Positions 1 to 9,200 of a DNA stretch of 64,000 bases are shown piece after piece. The stretch spans positions 1 through 64,000 of the forward strand of contig NZ_SJEW01000010.1 in NCBI RefSeq assembly GCF_005930475.1, in the 5' to 3' direction. The position numbers were made by a program, and so were the translations under genes. The stretch's first letter is position 1; every line of letters starts with the position of its first letter. The DNA comes from Modestobacter altitudinis. Lineage in GTDB: Bacteria; Actinomycetota; Actinomycetes; Mycobacteriales; Geodermatophilaceae. A model generated the notes under the pieces. It made no database searches. It was given only the letters and a program-made list of their open reading frames with translations, and was not told where the DNA came from.

Positions 1-101
1 GGATGGGGGCGGGCGTCGCCGGAGTGACAGTCACGATGCACTCCCTTCCTGCACTGCAGGGGTCGCGCGGGTCCAGGTAGCTGCACTCGTGGCACGTCCC
101 C

Positions 102-380
102 TCACCTCGGCACGACTGGCGCGCCCACGAGGGGGGCGAGCTGCGCGGCGGTCTGACGTGCCCGGTGAGCGCTGTCGCGCCCCCACCGATCGGTGATCGG
201 CTCGGGAGGCCACGCTTGGGCACTCCACCAGCCGCCGCCGGTAAGCACCAGGTCGACGCTGCCCGCCAGCCTGGCGACGGTGCGGCTTGCGCTCGGCGTT
301 GTGTCCGGTTGTTTCCATGACAGCTCCAAGTGGTTGAGCCGGGGTGAGGGTCGTGGGAGGGCAAAGCGGCCCAGGGACAA
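102..380 (-). CDS. hypothetical protein near the window edge (doubtful)
   Basis: A 92-residue open frame whose last two thirds read like folded protein (a hydrophobic VDLVLTGGGWW segment, then a charged helix). I do not recognise it. No clear ribosome site is visible and overlapping frames are also open, so it may be a relic or chance frame. It lies downstream of the MFS gene on the same strand. Confidence 0.22.
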   Translation of the reverse strand: MSLGRFALPRPSPRLNHLELSWKQPDTTPSASRTVARLAGSVDLVLTGGGWWSAQAWPPEPITDRWGRDSAHRARQTAAQLAPLVGAPVVPR

Positions 381-473
381 CGGGCGTCTGGACTGGCGGC
401 GGGGTCGGCTGGCTGGCGCGGCCGCCAGGTGTGACCGCGCCAGCCGGGTAGTGCCGCAGGGCGTGAGGTGGCG

Positions 474-1922
474 CTAGGCGTCGACGAGCTTGCTGTCGGT
501 GCGGTCAGCGGCCGGGCTGGCGGCGGGCTTCTGCAGCAGCACGGCGGCGAGGACCGCACCGACGGCGGCGATGCCGGCGGCGCCGAGCAGAGCGGCGGAG
601 AACCCGTTGGTGAGCTCGGCCAGGTTGCCGGCCTCGTCGGCACCGAACGCAGCTGCGACCGCGGTCATCGCGGCCAGGCCCAGCGCGGAGCCGATCTGGT
701 AGCTGGTGTTGACGATCCCGGCGGCCAGGCCGCCCTCCTCCGGCGCCGCAGACGACAGCGCGGTACCGAGCGAGGGGATGAACGCCATCGCCATGCCGGC
801 CGCGGTCACCAGCGACGCAGGCAGCACATCTACGACGAAGCTGCCGTCGGCGTCGATGAACGACAGCCACACCAGGCCAGCGGCCAGCGTCGCGAGACCC
901 GAGACGGTCATCGCGTTCGGGCCAAAACGGGCGATGAGCCTGGGGGCGACCGCGACCATTCCGATCATGATCGTGACGGTCAGCGGCAGCAGTGCGGCGC
1001 CGGAGGCGAAGGCACCCAGGCCGAGGATCTGCTGCAGGTACAGGTTCACGAAGAAGAACATCGGGATCCAGGCGGCTCCGAGAAGCAACTGTGCGACGTT
1101 GGCAGCGGCGAGGTTCGGTGCGCGGAAGATGCCCAGGCGCATCAGCGGCTGACGGAGCGTGGCCTGCAGCGCGACGAACACACCCAGGAGCGCGAGGCCG
1201 CCGAGGCCGGCAAGGAGCGTGCTGGCAGACGTCCAGCCAGCCTCCGGGGCGCGGACGATCGCGAAGACGACCGCGCCGAGGCCGAGCGTGGCGGTGGTTG
1301 CACCGGCGAGGTCGAGCGAGCCGCGGCCGGTCTTCCCGGCGGGCATGACCGAACGGGTCAGCAGCAGGACGACAGCGGCGACCGGGATGTTGATGAAGAA
1401 CACCCACGGCCACGACGCGTATTCGGTGAGGACGCCGCCGAGGAAGACGCCAGCGGTGCCGCCGGCAGGTGCGGCCGCGCCGTACAGGGCGAGGGCCTTC
1501 GGGAACTCGTTACTGCCGCCGAACACCTGGAACAGCAGGGTGAGCGCGGCCGGAGCGATGAGCGCCGAGCCGGCGCCCTGGATCGCGCGGCCAGTCAGCT
1601 CGACCGCGACGCCGTCGGCCAGGCCGGCGACGAGCGACCCGACACCGAGGATCGCCCAGCCCGTGGTGAAGATCCGGCGGGCGCCGAACAGGTCGGACAG
1701 CCGCCCGCCGAGCAGCAGCAGACCGCCGAACAAGATCACGTAGGTGTTGAACACCCAGCTGAGGTCCTGCGGGTCGAAGCCGAGATCGGCCTGCATCTTC
1801 GGCAAGGCAACGCCGATGATCGAAGTGTCCATGATGACCATGAACTGAGCGGCGGCGATGAGCGCGAGAGCGAGCCAGCGCCGGCTGCTCGTCGAACTCG
1901 CCGCGGGTGCGGTGGTTGTCAT
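474..1922 (-). CDS. MFS drug:H+ antiporter, DHA2/EmrB-QacA type
   Basis: A 482-residue membrane transporter of the 14-helix DHA2 group, which exports drugs or dyes using the proton gradient. Hydrophobic segments run along almost the whole chain. The N-terminus has the family signature QFMVIMDTSIIGVALP (about residues 26-41), and a cytoplasmic-loop motif GRLSDLFGARR follows the second helix. Length is usual for the family (470-520). The ATG start has AGGAA six bases upstream. The promoter region carries three 11-bp-spaced heptamers of SARP type, so the nearby SARP gene is its likely activator. No dedicated TetR/MarR gene is adjacent. The substrate cannot be read from sequence. Confidence 0.9.
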   Translation of the reverse strand: MTTTAPAASSTSSRRWLALALIAAAQFMVIMDTSIIGVALPKMQADLGFDPQDLSWVFNTYVILFGGLLLLGGRLSDLFGARRIFTTGWAILGVGSLVAGLADGVAVELTGRAIQGAGSALIAPAALTLLFQVFGGSNEFPKALALYGAAAPAGGTAGVFLGGVLTEYASWPWVFFINIPVAAVVLLLTRSVMPAGKTGRGSLDLAGATTATLGLGAVVFAIVRAPEAGWTSASTLLAGLGGLALLGVFVALQATLRQPLMRLGIFRAPNLAAANVAQLLLGAAWIPMFFFVNLYLQQILGLGAFASGAALLPLTVTIMIGMVAVAPRLIARFGPNAMTVSGLATLAAGLVWLSFIDADGSFVVDVLPASLVTAAGMAMAFIPSLGTALSSAAPEEGGLAAGIVNTSYQIGSALGLAAMTAVAAAFGADEAGNLAELTNGFSAALLGAAGIAAVGAVLAAVLLQKPAASPAADRTDSKLVDA

Positions 1923-1987
1923 GACGGTTCCTGTCTTCTGCGAAGGACAGCCGGCGGTGGCTGTCGAGACGCAGAGTCATGTGCCCT

Positions 1988-2016
1988 TCTGTCCTGCCGC
2001 TGTCCTCGCTCTGTCG
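1988..2016 (-). promoter_or_regulatory. triple heptamer repeat, SARP-type binding site for the MFS gene
   Basis: On the plus strand three heptamers TCTGTCC, GCTGTCC and TCTGTCG are separated by exactly four bases (period 11 bp). On the coding strand of the MFS gene they read CGACAGA-GGACAGC-GGACAGA. Direct heptamers with 11-bp period are the known binding layout of SARP winged-helix regulators. The site ends 66 bases upstream of the MFS start codon. A separate 7-bp inverted repeat GACAGCC/GGCTGTC lies at 1946-1965. Confidence 0.55.
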
Positions 2017-2195
2017 TCCTCGCCACGGCTCACCCGCGACAGCTGCGGCCCTCGAGATCCGTACTGACCCTGTCGCCACGCCTTTCGGGCTGGATACGTC
2101 TTCCGCGGACCGTGCTGTCGCCGCGCATGAGCTTCGTGGCCGTCGGCGCCCGCGACGACGCCCTCGTGGCGGGCGCTGTCCCGGGTCGCGTCGGT

Positions 2196-2213
2196 GGACA
2201 GCGGACGGACAGC
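2196..2213 (+). promoter_or_regulatory. double heptamer repeat, SARP-type site upstream of the small metal-binding gene
   Basis: GGACAGC-GGAC-GGACAGC is two identical heptamers with a 4-bp spacer, 57 bases before the start of the gene at 2271. A reverse copy GCTGTCC sits at 2175-2181. The same heptamer and spacing occur upstream of the MFS gene and of the SARP gene, which argues for one regulator binding all three. Confidence 0.5.
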
Positions 2214-2270
2214 GCAGCAACGCACCTTGGGTGGCGTCAGAGGAACGCCCGCTGGACAAAGGTGAGCGCG

Positions 2271-2498
2271 ATGCTCGAGGTCAGGCTGTCGGTCGGCTCG
2301 ATGCGGTGCAGGCACTGTGTGCGCGAGGTGACCGGCTGGCTCCGTGACGTCGCCGGCGTCCAGACCATCACGGCCGACGCGAGGACCGGCACAGTCGTCC
2401 TCGGCGGCACCATGACCGTCGCCGATGTCCTGGCCGTGTTCGCCGGCTCCCACTACACCGCGCGGGTTGTGGACGCAGCGCCGACTACTGCGACGTGA
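2271..2498 (+). CDS. small heavy-metal-associated (HMA, CopZ-like) protein
   Basis: A 75-residue protein with the ferredoxin-like HMA fold pattern: beta strand, then SMRCRHC (residues 10-16) with the CxxC metal-binding pair at C13 and C16, a helix REVTGWLRDVAGV, and further strands. HMA proteins of this size bind Cu(I) or a similar soft metal and pass it to a P-type ATPase or a sensor. The ATG is preceded by AAAGGTGAG at 2258-2266, which sets the start. Its 3' end overlaps the convergent SARP gene by 14 bp. No copper ATPase is adjacent, so its partner is unknown. Confidence 0.75.
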   Translation: MLEVRLSVGSMRCRHCVREVTGWLRDVAGVQTITADARTGTVVLGGTMTVADVLAVFAGSHYTARVVDAAPTTAT

Positions 2499-5400
2499 GC
2501 TGCCCGGACTTCGCCACGTCCCCCGAGACAGGAGGCGCGCCCAGCCGACCGGCCGCACCGACTGCATCGCCGACCTGACCCCACAAGTCGTCGAGCTCAG
2601 CCTGCTCGTGCGGCGGTGCGGGTCGCGCCGACGCCTGCCGAACCTCGGCGGCACTGCTCAGCCGCTCCTGCGCCTGGTCCCACTGATTCACGGATGCGGC
2701 CACGCGCGCCAGACCCTCCAGGCCGATCGCGAGCAAGGTCGGTTCGGTGTATTGCTCCCCGGCTGCGTGCACCTGCCCGTACCGGTCGGCGGCGTCGTCC
2801 AGCAGCCCCTCGCGCCAGTCGCACCAAGCGACACCGGCGAGTGCCTGACCGACCCACAGCGGAGTACCCAGTCGGGTCAGGCCGCGCACCGCCTCCTCGA
2901 ACAGCGGCCGGGCCGTCGTCGCATCCCCGTCGATGCGGGCAATCTGCGCCCGTCCCAGGCCGGCGAGGACAACACCGGCGGCGTCCCCGACCTCCTCGGA
3001 TGCAGACGCAGCTCGGTCGAACGCGGCCGAGGCTGCCTCACGCTCACCGAGAGCCAGCAACGCGACGCCGAGGTCGGACAACGCCCACTGGGCGGTGTTG
3101 AAGACCCCCGCCGAGCTCGACACCTCGATCGCCTGCTCCAGCACGGGTATCGCCTCGGCGTACCGGCCGAACTCCGTCAGCCCCCACCCCAGATGAAGGA
3201 GAACAGCTGACAGGCCCCAGGCGTCATCAAGCCGGCGGAACGCCTCCGACGCGGTCCGGCCCAACGCCCGCGACCGCGGCTCGTCGCCTCGGCGGATGAA
3301 GTTCTGCAGGCGGACGAACGCGACGACCGCATGACCCCAGTCGTCGGCCTGGGCAGTGAACTGCGCCTCCGCTTCGGCGAGCAGCTGCGCGAACCGGCCG
3401 GCGTCCGAGCCGTCGAGCAGCTCGACTGCGAGCAGCACCTTCGACAGGGCAGCGCGATGCACGTCACCCTCGGCCTCGAACAGCTGCAAGCTCTCCAGCG
3501 CCGTCTCCGCACAGCGCGGGCTGGGATGCACCAGGCAGGCCCGTGGACGCTCGACGATCGACAATGCCTGCAGCGCACGGGCTCGGGCCTGCTGGCTCCC
3601 ACCGGGGGTGGCGATGAGCCTGGACAGCACCTCTCGACCTTCGACGTGCCGTCCCAGGTGCCAGAACAGCGCCAACGAGCCCGCCAGGCGTAGACCGTCT
3701 TCGACCCGACTCGGGTCGGCTGACAGCCACGTCCATGCGGCACGCAGGTTGGGCTGCTCGTTGCGCAGCCGTTGCAGCGCCGCCCGTTGCCCGTGGCCGC
3801 GCAGGCCCTGCTCGGCCTGCTCAGCGACATGCCGGAAGTACGTCGCATGCCGGGCAGCCGCCTCGTCCCGCTCCCCGACGGCGTCGAGCTGCTCGACTGC
3901 GTACTGCCGAAGCGTCTCGAGCATGCGGTAGCGCGACGGCGAGCCGGGCAGAGCACGACCATCGACCGATTGACCAGGTGGTCGAGCACGTCGAACACCT
4001 CACCGCCGGGGATGTCCTCGCCCGCGACGACGGCCTCCGCTGCCTCCAGCGTCCAGCCGCCGTGGAACACGGCCAGGCGCCGGAACGTGCGCTGCTCGGG
4101 CTCCGACAGCAGCGCGTGACTCCACTCGACGGTCGCGCGCAAGGTCCGCTGCCGCGCATCTGCGGTGCGTGGCCCGCTAGTGAGCAGCCCGAAGCGGTCA
4201 CCCAGACGATCGGCCAGGTCCGGCAGCGACAGCGACGACATACGTGCCGCCGCGAGTTCGAGTGCGAGCGGCATGCCATCGAGCTGCCGGCAGACCTGCG
4301 CCAGCGCCAGCAGGTACGGCTCCGACAGAGGCAGCAGGCTCGCGCGGACGGCCGACGCCCGCTCGACGAACAGCGCAGCAGCTGCGAACTGCAGTACCTG
4401 CTCGGCCGGTGTCCCCTCGGGTGGCACCGCGAGCGGCGCGACGCTGACCTGCACCTCGCCGGGAACGGCGAGGGCTTCCCGGCTGGTTGTCAGCACGGTG
4501 ACGTGTTCGGCCGCGCCGAGGATGGCGTCGACGAGCCTGGCGACCGCGTCGATGACGTGCTCGCAGTTGTCCAGCACCAACAGCAGCCGCCGGTTGGCGA
4601 GATAGGCAAGCAGGCGGGCGCGCACCGCCGCATTCGGATCGGCACCGTCCAGCGGCACGCCGAGCGCGTCCGCGACCGTCAGAGGCACGTCATCCGGGTT
4701 GCTCACCGCCGCGAGACGGGCCAGATGGACATGCTGCTCGAAGTAGTCGGGAGCTGGTGCGCAGCGGCCATGGCCAGAGACGTCTTCCCAGCGCCACCAG
4801 GGCCTACCAAGGTGACGAGGCGCTGACGGGTGAGCGCGTCGCTCAGGTGCGTGAGCTCGTCGTCGCGTCCGATCAACCGCAAAGTAGGGATCGGCAGGGT
4901 CCGCTTCGGTCCGGTGTCGGCTTCCTGGCCCACCGCCGGGGTCCGCAATCCTCGCGCGGCGGGTCCGGGCTCGGCAGGCACCGTTGCAGCCAGACCCGGC
5001 TGTGCGGGCACGGCTGCGAGCGCATCGTCCTGCTCGAGGATGCGCTGGTGCACCTTGCGGAGCCCAGCGGACGGCTGCAGCCCCAGCTCGAGATCGAGGT
5101 GCCGGCGGGTGCGGGCGAACACCTCGAGCGCGTCCGCCTGCCGCCCGGCGCGATACAGAGCCGTCATCAGCAGACCGGCGAGCGCCTCCTGCCCGGGGTC
5201 CAACGCGACGAACGGCTCGAGGTCCGCCGCCACCTCGACGTGCCGGCCCGCCACCAGGGCCGCCTCGGCCCGCTCGGTCAACGCGGCCTGCCGCAGCTGA
5301 TCCAACCGGGCGGCCTCGACGGAAGCCCAGCCCTGACCGGCGAAGTCAGCGAGCGGATCACCGCGCCACAGCCCGAGCGCCCCGTCGTACAAAGCCAGCG

Positions 5401-5773
5401 CGTCACCAGCAGCGGTGCCGCGCGTGGCGGTGCGCGCGGCCTGCACCAAGCTCACGAAACGGTGCAGATCCACACGGTCGGCGTCGACGTCGGCGCGGTA
5501 CCCGGACGCCTCCCGAACGATGACGTCAACGTCCTGCGCGGCGAGTGCCCGACGCAGCTTTGACACCCGGAGCTGCAGGGCGTTCAGCGGGTCGGCCGGC
5601 AAGGCGGACTCCGACCACAGCCGGTCGATGAGCGAGCTGGCGGCGACGGTCCGGCGCGGTGAAAGCAGTAGCAGGGCGAGCAAGCCGCGCTCGGCCGCCC
5701 CGGGCAGCTTCGCTGGGTCGTCGTCGACTCGCATCTGCATAGCGCCGAGCAGGCGGAACTCGACCTCGGTCAC
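2485..5773 (-). pseudogene. AfsR/SARP-type regulator (OmpR-like HTH + BTAD + NB-ARC ATPase + TPR), broken by two frameshifts
   Basis: Joined across frames this is one protein of about 1090 residues. The GTG start at 5773 has AAGGGG 7 bases upstream. The first frame (5773-4703) holds the winged-helix DNA-binding domain (about 1-95), the BTAD domain (about 100-250) and a P-loop GPGGAGKT. The second (about 4750-3935) holds the NB-ARC body (LLLVLDNCEH, TTSREALAVPGE, GMPLALELAA). The third (3924-2485) holds TPR helices. Frame 1 passes to frame 2 at CTCCCGAC near 4750, where CTCCCCGAC would restore L-P-D. Frame 2 passes to frame 3 at TGCCCGGC near 3943, where TGCCCCGGC would restore C-P-G. Both breaks are thus one C missing from a run of four. 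They may be sequencing artefacts or real decay. If real, the 356-residue N-terminal product would still carry the DNA-binding and BTAD domains. Confidence 0.8.
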
Positions 5774-5842
5774 GGCGCACCCCTTACTGGCAGTCCGCAA
5801 GTCTGCACCCACCGACCCCGCTCGTACAGGAGACGGAACACC

Positions 5843-5860
5843 ACTGTCCGGACGCTGTCC
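5843..5860 (-). promoter_or_regulatory. double heptamer repeat, SARP-type site upstream of the SARP gene itself
   Basis: On the coding strand it reads GGACAGC-GTCC-GGACAGT: two heptamers with a 4-bp spacer, 70-88 bases upstream of the GTG start at 5773. It matches the heptamers upstream of the MFS and HMA genes, consistent with autoregulation. Confidence 0.5.
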
Positions 5861-5962
5861 ACGGCCGTCGGACCCGGCCGGTGGCAGACAGCGCGCCGAC
5901 AGGACCGGCCGCGACTGTGACATCACCGGCCGGAACGCCGCCGGCACCAGCAGGAGGACCCC

Positions 5963-6120
5963 ATGAGCACCGAGACCTACACCGTCATCGGGATGACCTG
6001 CGGCCACTGCAGCTGCCGTCGTCCTCCCAAGCTGGGCTGGTGCAGCAGCTATCCAGCCAGTACGGCGACCAGTTCACCACTGAGCAGGCCGAGTACGGCG
6101 TCGGCCAGGCCGGCCTCTGA
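5963..6120 (+). pseudogene. chimeric relic: CopZ-like N-terminus joined out of frame to an Ltp-lipoprotein C-terminus
   Basis: An ATG at 5963 with AGGAGG at 5952-5957 opens MSTETYTVIGMTCGHC, the N-terminus of a copper chaperone with its GMTCxxC site, then loses homology after about 17 codons. In another frame, 6019-6120 encodes AGLVQQLSSQYGDQFTTEQA followed by a stop. This looks like the last repeat of the Ltp/host-cell-surface lipoprotein family (hydrophobic helix, YGD, FT-EQAEY). Two unrelated gene ends appear to have been fused by a deletion. The 135-residue frame that continues from the ATG is unlikely to be a working protein. Confidence 0.55.
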
Positions 6121-6128
6121 ACGAGGGT

Positions 6129-6162
6129 GCCTCCGCCGGGCGGGGCGTCAACAGGCGGAGGC
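6129..6162. terminator. hairpin, likely transcription terminator
   Basis: GCCTCCGCC at 6129-6137 pairs perfectly with GGCGGAGGC at 6154-6162 across a 16-base loop, just after the stop of the CopZ/lipoprotein relic. No T-run follows, which is common for high-GC actinobacterial terminators. Confidence 0.5.
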
Positions 6163-6953
6163 GCGCTCAACCGTGGCGACCCGCTCTGTCCGGATCCTGC
6201 GCCCGCTACCGCGGTGGCACCCATTCGGCCGACATTTGCTGCACGCACCCTCTCTCCAGCTTGGTGAAGTGGTTCACCGCCACTCGCCGGCAGCCGTCCA
6301 TTCAGCGCTTCCCTGCGAATTGATCTTGGTCCGTTTGCTCACGTTGACCACAGGAGATAAGCGCAGTTAGGGGTCGTATACGTGCTGAACTGAGCGAACC
6401 TTTAATTGCGATTAACGGTCATATTGAATGCCTAAAGAGTGCCTGCTGCCGTGCAGACGCGCGACGTTCGCCAACAGAGCCGCGTCGCGGCATCGCGTTT
6501 CCGTTGCCCGAATGCTTGCTTTGCTCGGTCCTCGTCGAGGGCCGCCGAACAGACGCCGCATCATCTCCCGCACCGGGAGCCCCCCGGCGGCCAGCAGCGC
6601 ATGGCCGAGTTGGCTCTATCGAGCTGGCTGCTGGCCGAACTTGACTGAGCCGTGCGCTTCCGCCCCGACTTGCGCCGGCGCGGGAGCGCACGACTGCCCC
6701 GACAAAAGTCAGCCAAGAAGCTGTGCAGCGAGGGCGTGCATCCCCTCAAGCAGAAGTCCCGCCGCCAGTTGCTCGGCGAAGCGTCCCGCGAACCGCACTA
6801 GGCGACGAGAGTGCGATTGCTGGGAGGGGTGGGTTGCAGCGGCCACGATGGCTCCTGGCTGCTCGGTGGGAGGCGCTCGGCAGGAGACCAGCGGTCGCTT
6901 CCCATACTTGCGCTCGGCCCACAGCCAGCAGCGCTCGCGCAGAGGTTACCTCG
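6163..6953. other. gene-poor stretch, probably decayed DNA
   Basis: About 790 bases with no frame that looks like a conserved protein on either strand. The part around 6240-6440 is much richer in A and T than its neighbours. Several open frames exist but have the low-complexity Arg/Pro/Ala composition of shadow frames in GC-rich DNA. I see no RNA gene. Confidence 0.4.
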
Positions 6954-7226
6954 CTACACCGGTGGTCTGGGGTCGATGCGTGCGGCGCCGACGTCGCGTC
7001 GCTGCACCCGGTGCTTGTCAAGGATCTTGCGGACGGCGGAAAACGACCGGTCGGTCAGCTCGGCGATCTCGCGCAGGGACCGGCCGGCGGCGTACTGCTC
7101 CAGCACGAACGCCTCGACCCGGGCTTGCACCGCAGGGTCTGGCCGGGAGACGGCGGTAGCGACGAACTCGGGCAGCGGCTGGAGCTGCGGCCGCGGCGGG
7201 TAGGGCACGGGGAAAACCCTAGGCAC
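6954..7226 (-). CDS. small helix-turn-helix protein
   Basis: Up to 90 residues. The C-terminal half contains a helix-turn-helix of the resolvase/transposase kind: a helix AVQARVEAFVLEQYAAG, then RSLREIAELTDRSFSAVRKI (about residues 49-68). This domain type is frequent as stand-alone proteins in actinobacterial mobile DNA. The first 30 residues are Pro-rich and the true start may lie downstream. No catalytic domain follows, so it is either a regulator or the remains of a larger recombinase. It is on the same strand as the frameshifted HTH gene next door. Confidence 0.6.
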   Translation of the reverse strand: MPRVFPVPYPPRPQLQPLPEFVATAVSRPDPAVQARVEAFVLEQYAAGRSLREIAELTDRSFSAVRKILDKHRVQRRDVGAARIDPRPPV

Positions 7227-7257
7227 CTTCCGCTTCTCTGCCCCGGCCGACGGGGGG

Positions 7258-7615
7258 CTACCGCCGCAGGTGCCGGTACAGGCGAGGGGCGGGCGATGCC
7301 GCCCGCCCGGGCGACGTCGGCCATGAGTGCACCGGCGGCCACCGCCTGCCGGATAAAGGGCCGACCCCTCGTTGCTGTCGCGGATCGCCGTCCACGCCGG
7401 AGCCCGCTCGGGCGACCGGGCCCGTGCTCGGCGGTGAGGTCGACGATCCGCCGACGAGCGGCACGGCGTGCGGCAGCTGCGTCACGGAGCTCCGCAAGCA
7501 CCTCAGGCCGCCCGTCGGCCACACCGGGAACGTAACGGGTCGGTGAGCAGGAGCGGCACCCGTCGCAGACGTAGGGAGCACCGGAGACGCACTCCGGGAG
7601 GGGGAAGGTCGCCAT
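7258..7615 (-). pseudogene. HTH-domain protein with a C-terminal frameshift
   Basis: The ATG at 7615 opens a protein with Cys-rich N-terminus (ECVSG, CDGCRSC) and a helical middle. It ends in AVAAGALMADVARAGGIAR, the first helices of a helix-turn-helix. The expected third helix, RLYRHLRR plus stop, is present in the +1 frame at 7258-7290. Removing one C from the CCCC run near 7290 restores IARPRLYRHLRR. Without that correction the frame runs on into the gene at 6954. The function is unknown, probably DNA binding. Confidence 0.45.
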
Positions 7616-7813
7616 GGTGCCCCATCAGTTCACCGGTCGCCGTCGCTGGAAGATTGACCCGCAGGCATGCCTACTGCTGCTCAAGCTGTTGATTGAGGCG
7701 GTGAGCTCGATGTAGCTCAGGCCGGGCGCGGTCCCACGCAAGCCGGCGGGGACGGCGCTATGCGCCCGCCCGTCACGCGGCTCTGCCCGCGCTCGCCAAG
7801 TAGCTTCCAGCCC

Positions 7814-8719
7814 ATGACTGCGGCACTTCCGGACGATGTGGACTCTCTTACCCTGCGCTTCGTGGGGGCGGAGGAGGATGGCACCCCGATCCACGAGCTG
7901 CGGGCGGCCCACGTCGCTCAGGTGCTTCAGGGGTTGGTCGAGCTGTCTAGCGACTTCGGGAAGGCTGGGGCCTTCGGCGACGGACCCGGCGGCTCGGAGG
8001 TGCTGGTCCGGCCAGCCCAAGAGGGCTCATTCATCATCGAGGTCATCCGCTTCGCGCAGGACAACTGGGAGACCGCCACAGCGATGGGCGTGCCGTCGCT
8101 GGGCACGGTTCTCTGGTGGGCGACGAAGTCGGTCAGGGCGGACGTCAAGGACTTCGACCGCCTGGAGAACGGCAACGTGAAGGTCGTCTGGCAGGACGAC
8201 ACCGTGGACGAGATCCCTGCGCGCGCGTGGGACGCGTTGAAGAAGAACAAGCGGCGGCGCAAGAAGCAACTCCGCCAGATCATGACGCCGTTGAGCGACG
8301 AACGGATCTCAGCACTCGAGGTGACGAGTGAGCCGGAACCCGCAGCGGACGAGGCGGACGCAGCGACGCAGGATGCAACGTCGTTCACGCTCACCAGGCC
8401 CGACTACAACGCCGCCCGGCCCGAGGATGAGGTCACGGAGACCCACGACGTCTTCGAGACCGAAGCCCGGATGTCGGCCATCGACTTCGACGACCCGACG
8501 AAGTGGAGGGTCAAGACCGCGGACGAGAAGCGGTCGGCAACGGTCGAGGACGAGGACTTCCTCCGACGCGTCGCCCGCGGCCTGGCGATCAGCCAGGACG
8601 ACATCTTCAAACTGACGGTGCGCCGCGATACCGTCGTGAAGAACGGACGGACGACGACCACGTGGACCGTCCTGAAGGTCGAGAGTCACAGGAAGGCCGC
8701 GCGTGACAACGACGACTAG
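7814..8719 (+). CDS. hypothetical protein, acidic, 301 residues
   Basis: Real coding sequence by composition and length, but the family is not recognised. The N-terminal part (about 1-110) looks like a compact alpha/beta domain (SLTLRF, ELRAAHVAQVLQGLVELS, GSFIIEVIRF). The middle has a Lys/Arg cluster KKNKRRRKKQLRQI (about 139-152). The C-terminal third is acidic with a possible second domain ending in VKNGRTTTTWTVLKVES. A frame exists back to 7760 but the ATG at 7814 fits the domain start best. It overlaps the next gene by 17 bp, so the two are probably co-transcribed. Confidence 0.7.
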   Translation: MTAALPDDVDSLTLRFVGAEEDGTPIHELRAAHVAQVLQGLVELSSDFGKAGAFGDGPGGSEVLVRPAQEGSFIIEVIRFAQDNWETATAMGVPSLGTVLWWATKSVRADVKDFDRLENGNVKVVWQDDTVDEIPARAWDALKKNKRRRKKQLRQIMTPLSDERISALEVTSEPEPAADEADAATQDATSFTLTRPDYNAARPEDEVTETHDVFETEARMSAIDFDDPTKWRVKTADEKRSATVEDEDFLRRVARGLAISQDDIFKLTVRRDTVVKNGRTTTTWTVLKVESHRKAARDNDD

Positions 8720-8897
8720 TCACCGTCGCCTGGACGTAGCCAGCCTGGCCCTGCTCCTCGTTGGCTTGGTCTTCGGCGTGCTCGCCTACTGGCTGATCAC
8801 CGCGCACGACGTAACCCCGCTCGTCCTGATCCCATCGGTCGTGGCCATCACGATCGGGGCCACGCACCTGACCCAGCGCGAGGCGCCGCGGCGGTAA
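8703..8897 (+). CDS. small two-helix membrane protein
   Basis: 64 residues from a GTG start inside the end of the previous gene. Two hydrophobic segments (about 11-31 and 38-53) are followed by a short basic tail. The function is unknown. The 17-bp overlap with the preceding gene suggests they are made together. Confidence 0.55.
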   Translation: MTTTTSHRRLDVASLALLLVGLVFGVLAYWLITAHDVTPLVLIPSVVAITIGATHLTQREAPRR

Positions 8898-8945
8898 CGC
8901 CGACAGGTGCGTTGCTCGGCATGGGCGGCGCCTACCGTGCGACCC

Positions 8946-9200
8946 ATGCAGACCTGGGAGCACGGCACCCTCCGCTTGACCACCGCGCCCCTCGAACTCA
9001 CATTCCATACCGCGGGCGGGGCGACCGTCGCAACCGACGGCGTCGGTCCCCGCCACGTGATGCAAGCCCTGGACGCCCTTTCCGAGGACGGCTGGGAGGT
9101 CATGGGGCCGCCGACGCCCGACCAGGCAGGTGGCGTCGTCATGGCGACCAGCTACTTGCTGCGGCGCCCCAGGTCGGCCGGGGAGCCACCGGTCCACTGA
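8946..9200 (+). CDS. small hypothetical protein, resembles DUF4177-type
   Basis: 84 residues. The pattern GPRHVMQALDALSEDGWEVMG followed by a strand ending YLLRRP resembles the small DUF4177-like proteins, in which LN.LG..GWE is the core motif. The start ATG at 8946 was chosen over an upstream in-frame ATG at 8907 because homology begins at MQTWEHG. No function is known for the family. Confidence 0.55.
   Translation: MQTWEHGTLRLTTAPLELTFHTAGGATVATDGVGPRHVMQALDALSEDGWEVMGPPTPDQAGGVVMATSYLLRRPRSAGEPPVH

Noticed and set aside
468-2498. Long plus-strand open frame across the MFS gene
   Set aside because: It is the antisense shadow of the transporter. Composition is Arg/Gly/Gln-rich and only its last 75 codons (2271-2498) form a real gene.
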